Of a stretch of DNA of 48,442 bases, positions 36,222 to 43,836 are shown in pieces (the first letter of the stretch is position 1; every line of letters begins with the position of its first letter). The position numbers and the translations under genes are program-made. Source of the DNA: Pseudomonas sp. 30_B (lineage in GTDB: Bacteria; Pseudomonadota; Gammaproteobacteria; Pseudomonadales; Pseudomonadaceae). The notes under the pieces were generated by a model. It was not told where the DNA came from and did no database searches. It saw only the letters and a list, made by a program, of their open reading frames with translations. The stretch is taken from contig NZ_JAFGYY010000031.1 in assembly GCF_017491605.1 (NCBI RefSeq), positions 1 to 48,442 of the forward strand, in the 5' to 3' direction.

Positions 36222-37061
36222 TTAATCCTTAACTTTGCCCACCTGCCTTTTAAAACATTCCAGTATATCACTTTTCATTCTTGCGTAGCAATATGCCATC
36301 TCTTCAGCTATCTCAGCATTGGTGACCTTGTTCAGAGGCGCTGAGAGATGGCCTTTTTCTGATAGATAATGTTCTGTTAAAATATCTCCGGCCTCATCTT
36401 TTGCCCGCAGGCTAATGTCTGAAAATTGAGGTGACGGGTTAAAAATAATATCCTTGGCAACCTTTTTTATATCCCTTTTAAATTTTGGCTTAATGACTAT
36501 ATCCAATGAGTCAAAAAGCTCCCCTTCAATATCTGTTGCCCCTAAGACCTTTAATATATCGCCAAATACAGGTAGCTTGGCTTCTACCTTCACCGTTGTT
36601 CGGCCGATGAAATGCATATGCATAACATCGTCTTTGGTGGTTCCCCTCATCAGTGGCTCTATCTGAACGCGCTCTCCACTGCTTAATGACATTCCTTTCC
36701 CGATTAAAAAATCTGTCAGATCGGATGTGGTCGGCCCGAAAACAGTTCTGGCAAAACCAATGGTGTCGCCTTCAACAAACAAAAAAGATGGGAATCCCAA
36801 TGATTCGTCATCTGCGAGGCTGTTCTTAATATCTTCAACTGAAGCTTTAGAGCGATTTATCTTCTGAACCAGACTCTTGTCATTTGTTTTGGTAAAGAGA
36901 AAAGTTTTTCCATCGATTTTATGAATATACAAATAATTGGAGCCAACCTGCAGGTGATGATTATCAGCCAGCAGAGAATTAAGGAAAACAGACAGGTTTA
37001 TTGAGCGCTTATCTTTCCCTTTATTTTTGCTGCGGTAAGTCGCATAAAAACCATTCTTCAT
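36222..37061 (-). CDS. rexA: Exclusion protein RexA
   Basis: 279-aa cytoplasmic DNA-binding sensor of the Rex system; recognises superinfecting phage DNA or replication complexes and activates RexB. No nuclease or ATPase motif seen. Length matches lambda. It lies between cI and rexB in the prophage operon from pRM; RexA/RexB ratio is important for function. Confidence 0.96.
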   Translation of the reverse strand: MKNGFYATYRSKNKGKDKRSINLSVFLNSLLADNHHLQVGSNYLYIHKIDGKTFLFTKTNDKSLVQKINRSKASVEDIKNSLADDESLGFPSFLFVEGDTIGFARTVFGPTTSDLTDFLIGKGMSLSSGERVQIEPLMRGTTKDDVMHMHFIGRTTVKVEAKLPVFGDILKVLGATDIEGELFDSLDIVIKPKFKRDIKKVAKDIIFNPSPQFSDISLRAKDEAGDILTEHYLSEKGHLSAPLNKVTNAEIAEEMAYCYARMKSDILECFKRQVGKVKD

Positions 37062-37173
37062 AATTCAATCCATTTACTATGTTATGTTCTGAGGGGAGTG
37101 AAAATTCCCCTAATTCGATGAAGATTCTTGCTCAATTGTTATCAGCTATGCGCCGACCAGAACACCTTGCCGA

Positions 37174-37887
37174 TCAGCCAAACGTCTCTTCAGGCCACTG
37201 ACTAGCGATAACTTTCCCCACAACGGAACAACTCTCATTGCATGGGATCATTGGGTACTGTGGGTTTAGTGGTTGTAAAAACACCTGACCGCTATCCCTG
37301 ATCAGTTTCTTGAAGGTAAACTCATCACCCCCAAGTCTGGCTATGCAGAAATCACCTGGCTCAACAGCCTGCTCAGGGTCAACGAGAATTAACATTCCGT
37401 CAGGAAAGCTTGGCTTGGAGCCTGTTGGTGCGGTCATGGAATTACCTTCAACCTCAAGCCAGAATGCAGAATCACTGGCTTTTTTGGTTGTGCTTACCCA
37501 TCTCTCCGCATCACCTTTGGTAAAGGTTCTAAGCTTAGGTGAGAACATCCCTGCCTGAACATGAGAAAAAACAGGGTACTCATACTCACTTCTAAGTGAC
37601 GGCTGCATACTAACCGCTTCATACATCTCGTAGATTTCTCTGGCGATTGAAGGGCTAAATTCTTCAACGCTAACTTTGAGAATTTTTGTAAGCAATGCGG
37701 CGTTATAAGCATTTAATGCATTGATGCCATTAAATAAAGCACCAACGCCTGACTGCCCCATCCCCATCTTGTCTGCGACAGATTCCTGGGATAAGCCAAG
37801 TTCATTTTTCTTTTTTTCATAAATTGCTTTAAGGCGACGTGCGTCCTCAAGCTGCTCTTGTGTTAATGGTTTCTTTTTTGTGCTCAT
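37174..37887 (-). CDS. cI: Repressor CI carrying the ts857 and ind1 changes
   Basis: 237-aa repressor. The N-terminal domain (1-92) has the helix-turn-helix (QESVADKMGMGQSGVGALFNG); the C-terminal domain (132-237) dimerises and cleaves itself at Ala111-Gly112 under RecA. Codon 67 is ACA (Thr; Ala expected), the temperature-sensitive 857 change. Codon 118 is AAG (Lys; Glu expected), the ind1 change that blocks RecA-dependent cleavage and makes a HindIII site at 37531-37536. It is leaderless when read from pRM. Confidence 0.98.
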   Translation of the reverse strand: MSTKKKPLTQEQLEDARRLKAIYEKKKNELGLSQESVADKMGMGQSGVGALFNGINALNAYNAALLTKILKVSVEEFSPSIAREIYEMYEAVSMQPSLRSEYEYPVFSHVQAGMFSPKLRTFTKGDAERWVSTTKKASDSAFWLEVEGNSMTAPTGSKPSFPDGMLILVDPEQAVEPGDFCIARLGGDEFTFKKLIRDSGQVFLQPLNPQYPMIPCNESCSVVGKVIASQWPEETFG

Positions 37888-37893
37888 ACGTTA

Positions 37894-37970
37894 AATCTAT
37901 CACCGCAAGGGATAAATATCTAACACCGTGCGTGTTGACTATTTTACCTCTGGCGGTGATAATGGTTGCA
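37894..37970. promoter_or_regulatory. oR: oR operators with pRM and pR promoters
   Basis: oR3 TATCACCGCAAGGGATA (37898-37914), oR2 TAACACCGTGCGTGTTG (37921-37937), oR1 TACCTCTGGCGGTGATA (37945-37961). pR (rightward): -35 TTGACT (37935-37940), -10 GATAAT (37958-37963), start A at 37970. pRM (leftward): -35 TAGATA (37917-37922), -10 TAGATT (37894-37899), start at the cI ATG. CI at oR1/oR2 represses pR and activates pRM; Cro at oR3 shuts pRM. Confidence 0.98.
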
Positions 37971-37987
37971 TGTACTAAGGAGGTTGT

Positions 37988-38188
37988 ATGGAACAACGCA
38001 TAACCCTGAAAGATTATGCAATGCGCTTTGGGCAAACCAAGACAGCTAAAGATCTCGGCGTATATCAAAGCGCGATCAACAAGGCCATTCATGCAGGCCG
38101 AAAGATTTTTTTAACTATAAACGCTGATGGAAGCGTTTATGCGGAAGAGGTAAAGCCCTTCCCGAGTAACAAAAAAACAACAGCATAA
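37988..38188 (+). CDS. cro: Cro repressor
   Basis: 66-aa helix-turn-helix protein (MEQRITLKDYAMRFGQTKTA; recognition helix QSAINKAIHAG). It binds oR3 first, then oR1/oR2, and represses pRM and later pR and pL to allow the lytic path. It has a strong ribosome site TAAGGAGGT directly before the ATG. Basic C terminus (NKKTTA). Confidence 0.98.
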   Translation: MEQRITLKDYAMRFGQTKTAKDLGVYQSAINKAIHAGRKIFLTINADGSVYAEEVKPFPSNKKTTA

Positions 38189-38195
38189 ATAACCC

Positions 38196-38227
38196 CGCTC
38201 TTACACATTCCAGCCCTGAAAAAGGGC
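38196..38227 (+). promoter_or_regulatory. nutR: nutR (boxA and boxB)
   Basis: boxA CGCTCTTA (38196-38203) and boxB hairpin GCCCTGAAAAAGGGC (38213-38227) just after cro. N binds boxB RNA here to pass tR1 and tR2 on the pR transcript. The Rho-dependent terminator tR1 follows in the 38228-38306 stretch. Confidence 0.97.
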
Positions 38228-38289
38228 ATCAAATTAAACCACACCTATGGTGTATGCATTTATTTGCATACATTCAATCAATTGTTATC

Positions 38290-38329
38290 TAAGGAAATAC
38301 TTACATATGGTTCGTGCAAACAAACGCAA
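38290..38329 (-). promoter_or_regulatory. pRE: pRE promoter with CII-binding repeats
   Basis: Minus-strand TTGC-N6-TTGC (plus strand GCAAACAAACGCAA, 38316-38329) flanks the -35, and the -10 AAGTAT corresponds to 38297-38302. It lies over the start of cII, so CII activates transcription antisense to cro and into cI, giving the establishment burst of repressor. Confidence 0.93.
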
Positions 38330-38600
38330 CGAGGCTCTACGAATCGAGAGTGCGTTGCTTAACAAAATCGCAATGCTTGGAACTGAGAAGACAGCGGAAG
38401 CTGTGGGCGTTGATAAGTCGCAGATCAGCAGGTGGAAGAGGGACTGGATTCCAAAGTTCTCAATGCTGCTTGCTGTTCTTGAATGGGGGGTCGTTGACGA
38501 CGACATGGCTCGATTGGCGCGACAAGTTGCTGCGATTCTCACCAATAAAAAACGCCCGGCGGCAACCGAGCGTTCTGAACAAATCCAGATGGAGTTCTGA
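38307..38600 (+). CDS. cII: Transcription activator CII
   Basis: 97-aa tetrameric activator (MVRANKRNEALRIESALLNK; helix-turn-helix KTAEAVGVDKSQISRWK) acting at pRE, pI and paQ. It is rapidly degraded by FtsH unless CIII is present. Ribosome site TAAGGAAAT. The 3' end is covered by antisense OOP RNA, and the start overlaps the CII-dependent pRE promoter. Confidence 0.98.
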   Translation: MVRANKRNEALRIESALLNKIAMLGTEKTAEAVGVDKSQISRWKRDWIPKFSMLLAVLEWGVVDDDMARLARQVAAILTNKKRPAATERSEQIQMEF

Positions 38601-38622
38601 GGTCATTACTGGATCTATCAAC
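38546..38622 (-). ncRNA. oop: OOP antisense RNA
   Basis: About 77-nt leftward RNA starting G at 38622, from pO with -10 CATAAT (38630-38635) and -35 TTGAGT (38653-38658). It ends in the hairpin AACGCTCGGTTGCCGCCGGGCGTT followed by a T-run. It is complementary to the 3' end of cII and the cII-O spacer. With RNase III it lowers cII mRNA; pO is repressed by LexA. Confidence 0.93.
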
Positions 38623-38632
38623 AGGAGTCATT

Positions 38633-39532
38633 ATGACAAATACAGCAAAAATACTCAACTTCGGCAGAGGTAACTTTGCCGGACAGGAGCGTAATGTGGC
38701 AGATCTCGATGATGGTTACGCCAGACTATCAAATATGCTGCTTGAGGCTTATTCGGGCGCAGATCTGACCAAGCGACAGTTTAAAGTGCTGCTTGCCATT
38801 CTGCGTAAAACCTATGGGTGGAATAAACCAATGGACAGAATCACCGATTCTCAACTTAGCGAGATTACAAAGTTACCTGTCAAACGGTGCAATGAAGCCA
38901 AGTTAGAACTCGTCAGAATGAATATTATCAAGCAGCAAGGCGGCATGTTTGGACCAAATAAAAACATCTCAGAATGGTGCATCCCTCAAAACGAGGGAAA
39001 ATCCCCTAAAACGAGGGATAAAACATCCCTCAAATTGGGGGATTGCTATCCCTCAAAACAGGGGGACACAAAAGACACTATTACAAAAGAAAAAAGAAAA
39101 GATTATTCGTCAGAGAATTCTGGCGAATCCTCTGACCAGCCAGAAAACGACCTTTCTGTGGTGAAACCGGATGCTGCAATTCAGAGCGGCAGCAAGTGGG
39201 GGACAGCAGAAGACCTGACCGCCGCAGAGTGGATGTTTGACATGGTGAAGACTATCGCACCATCAGCCAGAAAACCGAATTTTGCTGGGTGGGCTAACGA
39301 TATCCGCCTGATGCGTGAACGTGACGGACGTAACCACCGCGACATGTGTGTGCTGTTCCGCTGGGCATGCCAGGACAACTTCTGGTCCGGTAACGTGCTG
39401 AGCCCGGCCAAACTCCGCGATAAGTGGACCCAACTCGAAATCAACCGTAACAAGCAACAGGCAGGCGTGACAGCCAGCAAACCAAAACTCGACCTGACAA
39501 ACACAGACTGGATTTACGGGGTGGATCTATGA
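38633..39532 (+). CDS. O: Replication initiator O
   Basis: 299-aa origin-binding protein. The N-terminal domain (about 1-110) binds the iterons as dimers (winged-helix fold; KRQFKVLLAILRKTYGW). A flexible linker, encoded by the iterons and AT-rich stretch themselves, spans about 115-160. The C-terminal domain binds P. O is short-lived through ClpXP. The origin thus lies within its own initiator gene. Confidence 0.98.
   Translation: MTNTAKILNFGRGNFAGQERNVADLDDGYARLSNMLLEAYSGADLTKRQFKVLLAILRKTYGWNKPMDRITDSQLSEITKLPVKRCNEAKLELVRMNIIKQQGGMFGPNKNISEWCIPQNEGKSPKTRDKTSLKLGDCYPSKQGDTKDTITKEKRKDYSSENSGESSDQPENDLSVVKPDAAIQSGSKWGTAEDLTAAEWMFDMVKTIAPSARKPNFAGWANDIRLMRERDGRNHRDMCVLFRWACQDNFWSGNVLSPAKLRDKWTQLEINRNKQQAGVTASKPKLDLTNTDWIYGVDL
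38981..39110 (+). other. ori: Replication origin ori-lambda
   Basis: Four 18-bp iterons with dyad symmetry: ATCCCTCAAAACGAGGGA (38981-38998), a variant at 39001-39018, one at 39025-39042, and one at 39048-39065. They are followed by an A-rich unwinding region (about 39070-39110, AAAAGAAAAAAGAAAAG). O dimers bind each iteron to form the O-some. Transcription from pR across ori is needed for activation. Confidence 0.97.
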
Positions 39533-40230
39533 AAAACATCGCCGCACAGATGGTTAACTTTGACCGTGAGCAGATGCGTCGGATCGCCAACAACATGCCG
39601 GAACAGTACGACGAAAAGCCGCAGGTACAGCAGGTAGCGCAGATCATCAACGGTGTGTTCAGCCAGTTACTGGCAACTTTCCCGGCGAGCCTGGCTAACC
39701 GTGACCAGAACGAAGTGAACGAAATCCGTCGCCAGTGGGTTCTGGCTTTTCGGGAAAACGGGATCACCACGATGGAACAGGTTAACGCAGGAATGCGCGT
39801 AGCCCGTCGGCAGAATCGACCATTTCTGCCATCACCCGGGCAGTTTGTTGCATGGTGCCGGGAAGAAGCATCCGTTACCGCCGGACTGCCAAACGTCAGC
39901 GAGCTGGTTGATATGGTTTACGAGTATTGCCGGAAGCGAGGCCTGTATCCGGATGCGGAGTCTTATCCGTGGAAATCAAACGCGCACTACTGGCTGGTTA
40001 CCAACCTGTATCAGAACATGCGGGCCAATGCGCTTACTGATGCGGAATTACGCCGTAAGGCCGCAGATGAGCTTGTCCATATGACTGCGAGAATTAACCG
40101 TGGTGAGGCGATCCCTGAACCAGTAAAACAACTTCCTGTCATGGGCGGTAGACCTCTAAATCGTGCACAGGCTCTGGCGAAGATCGCAGAAATCAAAGCT
40201 AAGTTCGGACTGAAAGGAGCAAGTGTATGA
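39529..40230 (+). CDS. P: Replication protein P (helicase loader)
   Basis: 233-aa helicase loader that takes DnaB from host DnaC and delivers it to O at ori; released by DnaK/DnaJ/GrpE. It overlaps O by 4 bases. No ATPase motif, unlike DnaC. Conserved segments FREEEAS-type are not seen; identity rests on full length, position and sequence recognition (MKNIAAQMVNFDREQM). High expression is toxic to the host. Confidence 0.97.
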   Translation: MKNIAAQMVNFDREQMRRIANNMPEQYDEKPQVQQVAQIINGVFSQLLATFPASLANRDQNEVNEIRRQWVLAFRENGITTMEQVNAGMRVARRQNRPFLPSPGQFVAWCREEASVTAGLPNVSELVDMVYEYCRKRGLYPDAESYPWKSNAHYWLVTNLYQNMRANALTDAELRRKAADELVHMTARINRGEAIPEPVKQLPVMGGRPLNRAQALAKIAEIKAKFGLKGASV

Positions 40231-40517
40231 CGGGCAAAGAGGCAATTATTCATTACCTGGGGACGCATAATAGCTTCTGTGCGCCGGACGTTGCCGCGCT
40301 AACAGGCGCAACAGTAACCAGCATAAATCAGGCCGCGGCTAAAATGGCACGGGCAGGTCTTCTGGTTATCGAAGGTAAGGTCTGGCGAACGGTGTATTAC
40401 CGGTTTGCTACCAGGGAAGAACGGGAAGGAAAGATGAGCACGAACCTGGTTTTTAAGGAGTGTCGCCAGAGTGCCGCGATGAAACGGGTATTGGCGGTAT
40501 ATGGAGTTAAAAGATGA
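40227..40517 (+). CDS. ren: Ren, exclusion-resistance protein
   Basis: 96-aa protein that lets lambda grow in the presence of Rex exclusion. The sequence (TGKEAIIHYLGTHNSF; VAALTGATVTSINQAAAKMARAGLL) looks like a winged helix-turn-helix DNA-binding domain. It has ATGA overlaps with P upstream and the 26-codon ORF downstream. Confidence 0.93.
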   Translation: MTGKEAIIHYLGTHNSFCAPDVAALTGATVTSINQAAAKMARAGLLVIEGKVWRTVYYRFATREEREGKMSTNLVFKECRQSAAMKRVLAVYGVKR

Positions 40518-40594
40518 CCATCTACATTACTGAGCTAATAACAGGCCTGCTGGTAATCGCAGGCCTTTTTATTTGGGGGAGAGGGAAGTCATGA
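40514..40594 (+). CDS. 26-aa membrane peptide gene between ren and ninB
   Basis: Codes for MTIYITELITGLLVIAGLFI followed by WGRGKS: one hydrophobic helix of about 18 residues with a basic tail, a typical single-pass membrane microprotein. It shares ATGA with the ren stop and ATGA with the ninB start, so it is coupled on both sides and fills the gap exactly. Hairpin and T-run of tR2 lie inside its coding sequence. Possibly the ORF once called ninA; function unknown. Confidence 0.75.
   Translation: MTIYITELITGLLVIAGLFIWGRGKS
40543..40570 (+). terminator. tR2: tR2 terminator
   Basis: AGGCCTGC (40543-40550) pairs with GCAGGCCT (40559-40566), an 8-bp perfect stem with an 8-base loop, followed by TTTTT. 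It stops pR transcripts before the nin genes and Q unless N-modified. Deletion of this region (nin) makes growth N-independent. It lies within the 26-codon ORF. Confidence 0.92.
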
Positions 40595-41031
40595 AAAAAC
40601 TAACCTTTGAAATTCGATCTCCAGCACATCAGCAAAACGCTATTCACGCAGTACAGCAAATCCTTCCAGACCCAACCAAACCAATCGTAGTAACCATTCA
40701 GGAACGCAACCGCAGCTTAGACCAAAACAGGAAGCTATGGGCCTGCTTAGGTGACGTCTCTCGTCAGGTTGAATGGCATGGTCGCTGGCTGGATGCAGAA
40801 AGCTGGAAGTGTGTGTTTACCGCAGCATTAAAGCAGCAGGATGTTGTTCCTAACCTTGCCGGGAATGGCTTTGTGGTAATAGGCCAGTCAACCAGCAGGA
40901 TGCGTGTAGGCGAATTTGCGGAGCTATTAGAGCTTATACAGGCATTCGGTACAGAGCGTGGCGTTAAGTGGTCAGACGAAGCGAGACTGGCTCTGGAGTG
41001 GAAAGCGAGATGGGGAGACAGGGCTGCATGA
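40591..41031 (+). CDS. ninB: NinB (Orf) recombination mediator
   Basis: 146-aa RecFOR-replacing recombination mediator that binds single-strand DNA and SSB. ATG at 40591 (MKKLTFEIRSPAHQQ) is reached through an ATGA overlap; ribosome site GGGAGAGGGAAG. A GTG or longer upstream start would overlap the microprotein frame and is not favoured. It ends in an ATGA overlap with ninC. Confidence 0.96.
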   Translation: MKKLTFEIRSPAHQQNAIHAVQQILPDPTKPIVVTIQERNRSLDQNRKLWACLGDVSRQVEWHGRWLDAESWKCVFTAALKQQDVVPNLAGNGFVVIGQSTSRMRVGEFAELLELIQAFGTERGVKWSDEARLALEWKARWGDRAA

Positions 41032-41900
41032 TAAATGTCGTTAGTTTCTCCGGTGGCAGGACGTCAGCATATTTGCTCTGGCTAATGGAGCAAAAGCGAC
41101 GGGCAGGTAAAGACGTGCATTACGTTTTCATGGATACAGGTTGTGAACATCCAATGACATATCGGTTTGTCAGGGAAGTTGTGAAGTTCTGGGATATACC
41201 GCTCACCGTATTGCAGGTTGATATCAACCCGGAGCTTGGACAGCCAAATGGTTATACGGTATGGGAACCAAAGGATATTCAGACGCGAATGCCTGTTCTG
41301 AAGCCATTTATCGATATGGTAAAGAAATATGGCACTCCATACGTCGGCGGCGCGTTCTGCACTGACAGATTAAAACTCGTTCCCTTCACCAAATACTGTG
41401 ATGACCATTTCGGGCGAGGGAATTACACCACGTGGATTGGCATCAGAGCTGATGAACCGAAGCGGCTAAAGCCAAAGCCTGGAATCAGATATCTTGCTGA
41501 ACTGTCAGACTTTGAGAAGGAAGATATCCTCGCATGGTGGAAGCAACAACCATTCGATTTGCAAATACCGGAACATCTCGGTAACTGCATATTCTGCATT
41601 AAAAAATCAACGCAAAAAATCGGACTTGCCTGCAAAGATGAGGAGGGATTGCAGCGTGTTTTTAATGAGGTCATCACGGGATCCCATGTGCGTGACGGAC
41701 ATCGGGAAACGCCAAAGGAGATTATGTACCGAGGAAGAATGTCGCTGGACGGTATCGCGAAAATGTATTCAGAAAATGATTATCAAGCCCTGTATCAGGA
41801 CATGGTACGAGCTAAAAGATTCGATACCGGCTCTTGTTCTGAGTCATGCGAAATATTTGGAGGGCAGCTTGATTTCGACTTCGGGAGGGAAGCTGCATGA
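41028..41900 (+). CDS. ninC: NinC, PAPS reductase-like ATP-pyrophosphatase family protein
   Basis: 290-aa protein of the PAPS reductase/ATP-PPase (adenine nucleotide alpha-hydrolase) superfamily. The PP-loop SFSGGRTSAYL lies at residues 6-16, and a Cys cluster is seen later (CIFCIKKS). Such phage proteins are common in lambdoid nin regions and may act on nucleotides or tRNA/DNA modification; substrate unknown. ATG from MINVVSFSGG gives the lambda length. ATGA overlap with ninD. Confidence 0.93.
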   Translation: MINVVSFSGGRTSAYLLWLMEQKRRAGKDVHYVFMDTGCEHPMTYRFVREVVKFWDIPLTVLQVDINPELGQPNGYTVWEPKDIQTRMPVLKPFIDMVKKYGTPYVGGAFCTDRLKLVPFTKYCDDHFGRGNYTTWIGIRADEPKRLKPKPGIRYLAELSDFEKEDILAWWKQQPFDLQIPEHLGNCIFCIKKSTQKIGLACKDEEGLQRVFNEVITGSHVRDGHRETPKEIMYRGRMSLDGIAKMYSENDYQALYQDMVRAKRFDTGSCSESCEIFGGQLDFDFGREAA

Positions 41901-42070
41901 TGCGATGTTATCGGTGCGGTGAATGCAAAGAAGATAACCGCTTCCGACCAAATCAACCTTACTGGAATCGATGGTGTCTCCGGTGTGAAAGAACACCAAC
42001 AGGGGTGTTACCACTACCGCAGGAAAAGGAGGACGTGTGGCGAGACAGCGACGAAGTATCACCGACATAA
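41897..42070 (+). CDS. ninD: NinD, small zinc-ribbon-like protein
   Basis: 57-aa protein (MMRCYRCGECKEDNRFRPNQ) with a Cys-x2-Cys pair followed by a CxRC-type second pair (WCLRCER): a likely zinc ribbon. ATGA overlap with ninC, long overlap with ninE. Role unknown. Confidence 0.85.
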   Translation: MMRCYRCGECKEDNRFRPNQPYWNRWCLRCERTPTGVLPLPQEKEDVWRDSDEVSPT

Positions 42071-42219
42071 TCTGCGAAAACTGCAAATACCTTCCAACGA
42101 AACGCACCAGAAATAAACCCAAGCCAATCCCAAAAGAATCTGACGTAAAAACCTTCAACTACACGGCTCACCTGTGGGATATCCGGTGGCTAAGACGTCG
42201 TGCGAGGAAAACAAGGTGA
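42037..42219 (+). CDS. ninE: NinE
   Basis: 60-aa basic protein (MARQRRSITDIICENCKYLP; ending RRRARKTR), Cys pair CENC near residue 14. The NinE family is found throughout lambdoid nin regions; function unknown. It overlaps ninD by about 34 bases and meets ninF in a GTGA overlap. Confidence 0.9.
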   Translation: MARQRRSITDIICENCKYLPTKRTRNKPKPIPKESDVKTFNYTAHLWDIRWLRRRARKTR

Positions 42220-42386
42220 TTGACCAAAATCGAAGTTACGAACAAGAAAGCGTCGAGCGAGCTTTAACGTGCGCTAACTGCGGTCAGAAGCTGCATGTGC
42301 TGGAAGTTCACGTGTGTGAGCACTGCTGCGCAGAACTGATGAGCGATCCGAATAGCTCGATGCACGAGGAAGAAGATGATGGCTAA
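42216..42386 (+). CDS. ninF: NinF, zinc-finger-like
   Basis: 56-aa acidic protein starting at GTG (MIDQNRSYEQESVERALTCA). Cysteines CANCGQ and CEHCCAEL form a four-Cys zinc-binding pattern. It overlaps ninE (GTGA) and ninG (11 bases). Function unknown. Confidence 0.88.
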   Translation: MIDQNRSYEQESVERALTCANCGQKLHVLEVHVCEHCCAELMSDPNSSMHEEEDDG

Positions 42387-42990
42387 ACCAGCGCGAAGAC
42401 GATGTAAAAACGATGAATGCCGGGAATGGTTTCACCCTGCATTCGCTAATCAGTGGTGGTGCTCTCCAGAGTGTGGAACCAAGATAGCACTCGAACGACG
42501 AAGTAAAGAACGCGAAAAAGCGGAAAAAGCAGCAGAGAAGAAACGACGACGAGAGGAGCAGAAACAGAAAGATAAACTTAAGATTCGAAAACTCGCCTTA
42601 AAGCCCCGCAGTTACTGGATTAAACAAGCCCAACAAGCCGTAAACGCCTTCATCAGAGAAAGAGACCGCGACTTACCATGTATCTCGTGCGGAACGCTCA
42701 CGTCTGCTCAGTGGGATGCCGGACATTACCGGACAACTGCTGCGGCACCTCAACTCCGATTTAATGAACGCAATATTCACAAGCAATGCGTGGTGTGCAA
42801 CCAGCACAAAAGCGGAAATCTCGTTCCGTATCGCGTCGAACTGATTAGCCGCATCGGGCAGGAAGCAGTAGACGAAATCGAATCAAACCATAACCGCCAT
42901 CGCTGGACTATCGAAGAGTGCAAGGCGATCAAGGCAGAGTACCAACAGAAACTCAAAGACCTGCGAAATAGCAGAAGTGAGGCCGCATGA
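42376..42990 (+). CDS. ninG: NinG (Rap), Holliday junction endonuclease
   Basis: 204-aa structure-specific endonuclease that cleaves D-loops and Holliday-type branched DNA in lambda recombination by the RecBCD and Red routes. The N-terminal Cys-rich zinc finger (CKNDECREWFHP, CSPECG) is followed by a long charged coiled coil (about 35-75) and a C-terminal nuclease domain with His/Cys residues (CISCGTL, CVVCNQHKSG). It overlaps ninH by 4 bases. Confidence 0.95.
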   Translation: MMAKPARRRCKNDECREWFHPAFANQWWCSPECGTKIALERRSKEREKAEKAAEKKRRREEQKQKDKLKIRKLALKPRSYWIKQAQQAVNAFIRERDRDLPCISCGTLTSAQWDAGHYRTTAAAPQLRFNERNIHKQCVVCNQHKSGNLVPYRVELISRIGQEAVDEIESNHNRHRWTIEECKAIKAEYQQKLKDLRNSRSEAA

Positions 42991-43193
42991 CGTTCTCAGT
43001 AAAAACCATTCCAGACATGCTCGTTGAAACATACGGAAATCAGACAGAAGTAGCACGCAGACTGAAATGTAGTCGCGGTACGGTCAGAAAATACGTTGAT
43101 GATAAAGACGGGAAAATGCACGCCATCGTCAACGACGTTCTCATGGTTCATCGCGGATGGAGTGAAAGAGATGCGCTATTACGAAAAAATTGA
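42987..43193 (+). CDS. ninH: NinH, Fis-like DNA-binding protein with Thr15
   Basis: 68-aa helix-turn-helix protein ([20 protein letters not shown]) similar to the Fis/Hin recognition helix pair. Codon 15 here is ACA (Thr); in the remembered wild-type reference it is GCA (Ala), and the change is one of the four known in the cI857 ind1 Sam7 stock. It overlaps the phosphatase gene. Function not established. Confidence 0.92.
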
Positions 43194-43836
43194 TGGCAGC
43201 AAATACCGAAATATTTGGGTAGTTGGCGATCTGCACGGATGCTACACGAACCTGATGAACAAACTGGATACGATTGGATTCGACAACAAAAAAGACCTGC
43301 TTATCTCGGTGGGCGATTTGGTTGATCGTGGTGCAGAGAACGTTGAATGCCTGGAATTAATCACATTCCCCTGGTTCAGAGCTGTACGTGGAAACCATGA
43401 GCAAATGATGATTGATGGCTTATCAGAGCGTGGAAACGTTAATCACTGGCTGCTTAATGGCGGTGGCTGGTTCTTTAATCTCGATTACGACAAAGAAATT
43501 CTGGCTAAAGCTCTTGCCCATAAAGCAGATGAACTTCCGTTAATCATCGAACTGGTGAGCAAAGATAAAAAATATGTTATCTGCCACGCCGATTATCCCT
43601 TTGACGAATACGAGTTTGGAAAGCCAGTTGATCATCAGCAGGTAATCTGGAACCGCGAACGAATCAGCAACTCACAAAACGGGATCGTGAAAGAAATCAA
43701 AGGCGCGGACACGTTCATCTTTGGTCATACGCCAGCAGTGAAACCACTCAAGTTTGCCAACCAAATGTATATCGATACCGGCGCAGTGTTCTGCGGAAAC
43801 CTAACATTGATTCAGGTACAGGGAGAAGGCGCATGA
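43171..43836 (+). CDS. ninI: Serine/threonine protein phosphatase (NinI, orf221, lambda PPase)
   Basis: 221-aa metallophosphatase of the PPP family, active on phospho-Ser/Thr/Tyr with Mn2+. Motifs visible: DLHG (Asp20, His22), GDLVDRG (Asp49, Arg53) and RGNHE (Asn75, His76), plus the later metal-binding His residues. ATG at 43171 ([11 protein letters not shown]) chosen; a longer frame begins within ninH. Biological role in the phage remains unclear. It ends in an ATGA overlap with Q. Confidence 0.97.

Noticed and set aside
38981..39065. Possible CRISPR array or satellite from four similar 18-base repeats
   Set aside because: Repeats are almost contiguous, lie in frame within O, have dyad symmetry and are followed by an A-rich region; they are the known O-binding iterons.
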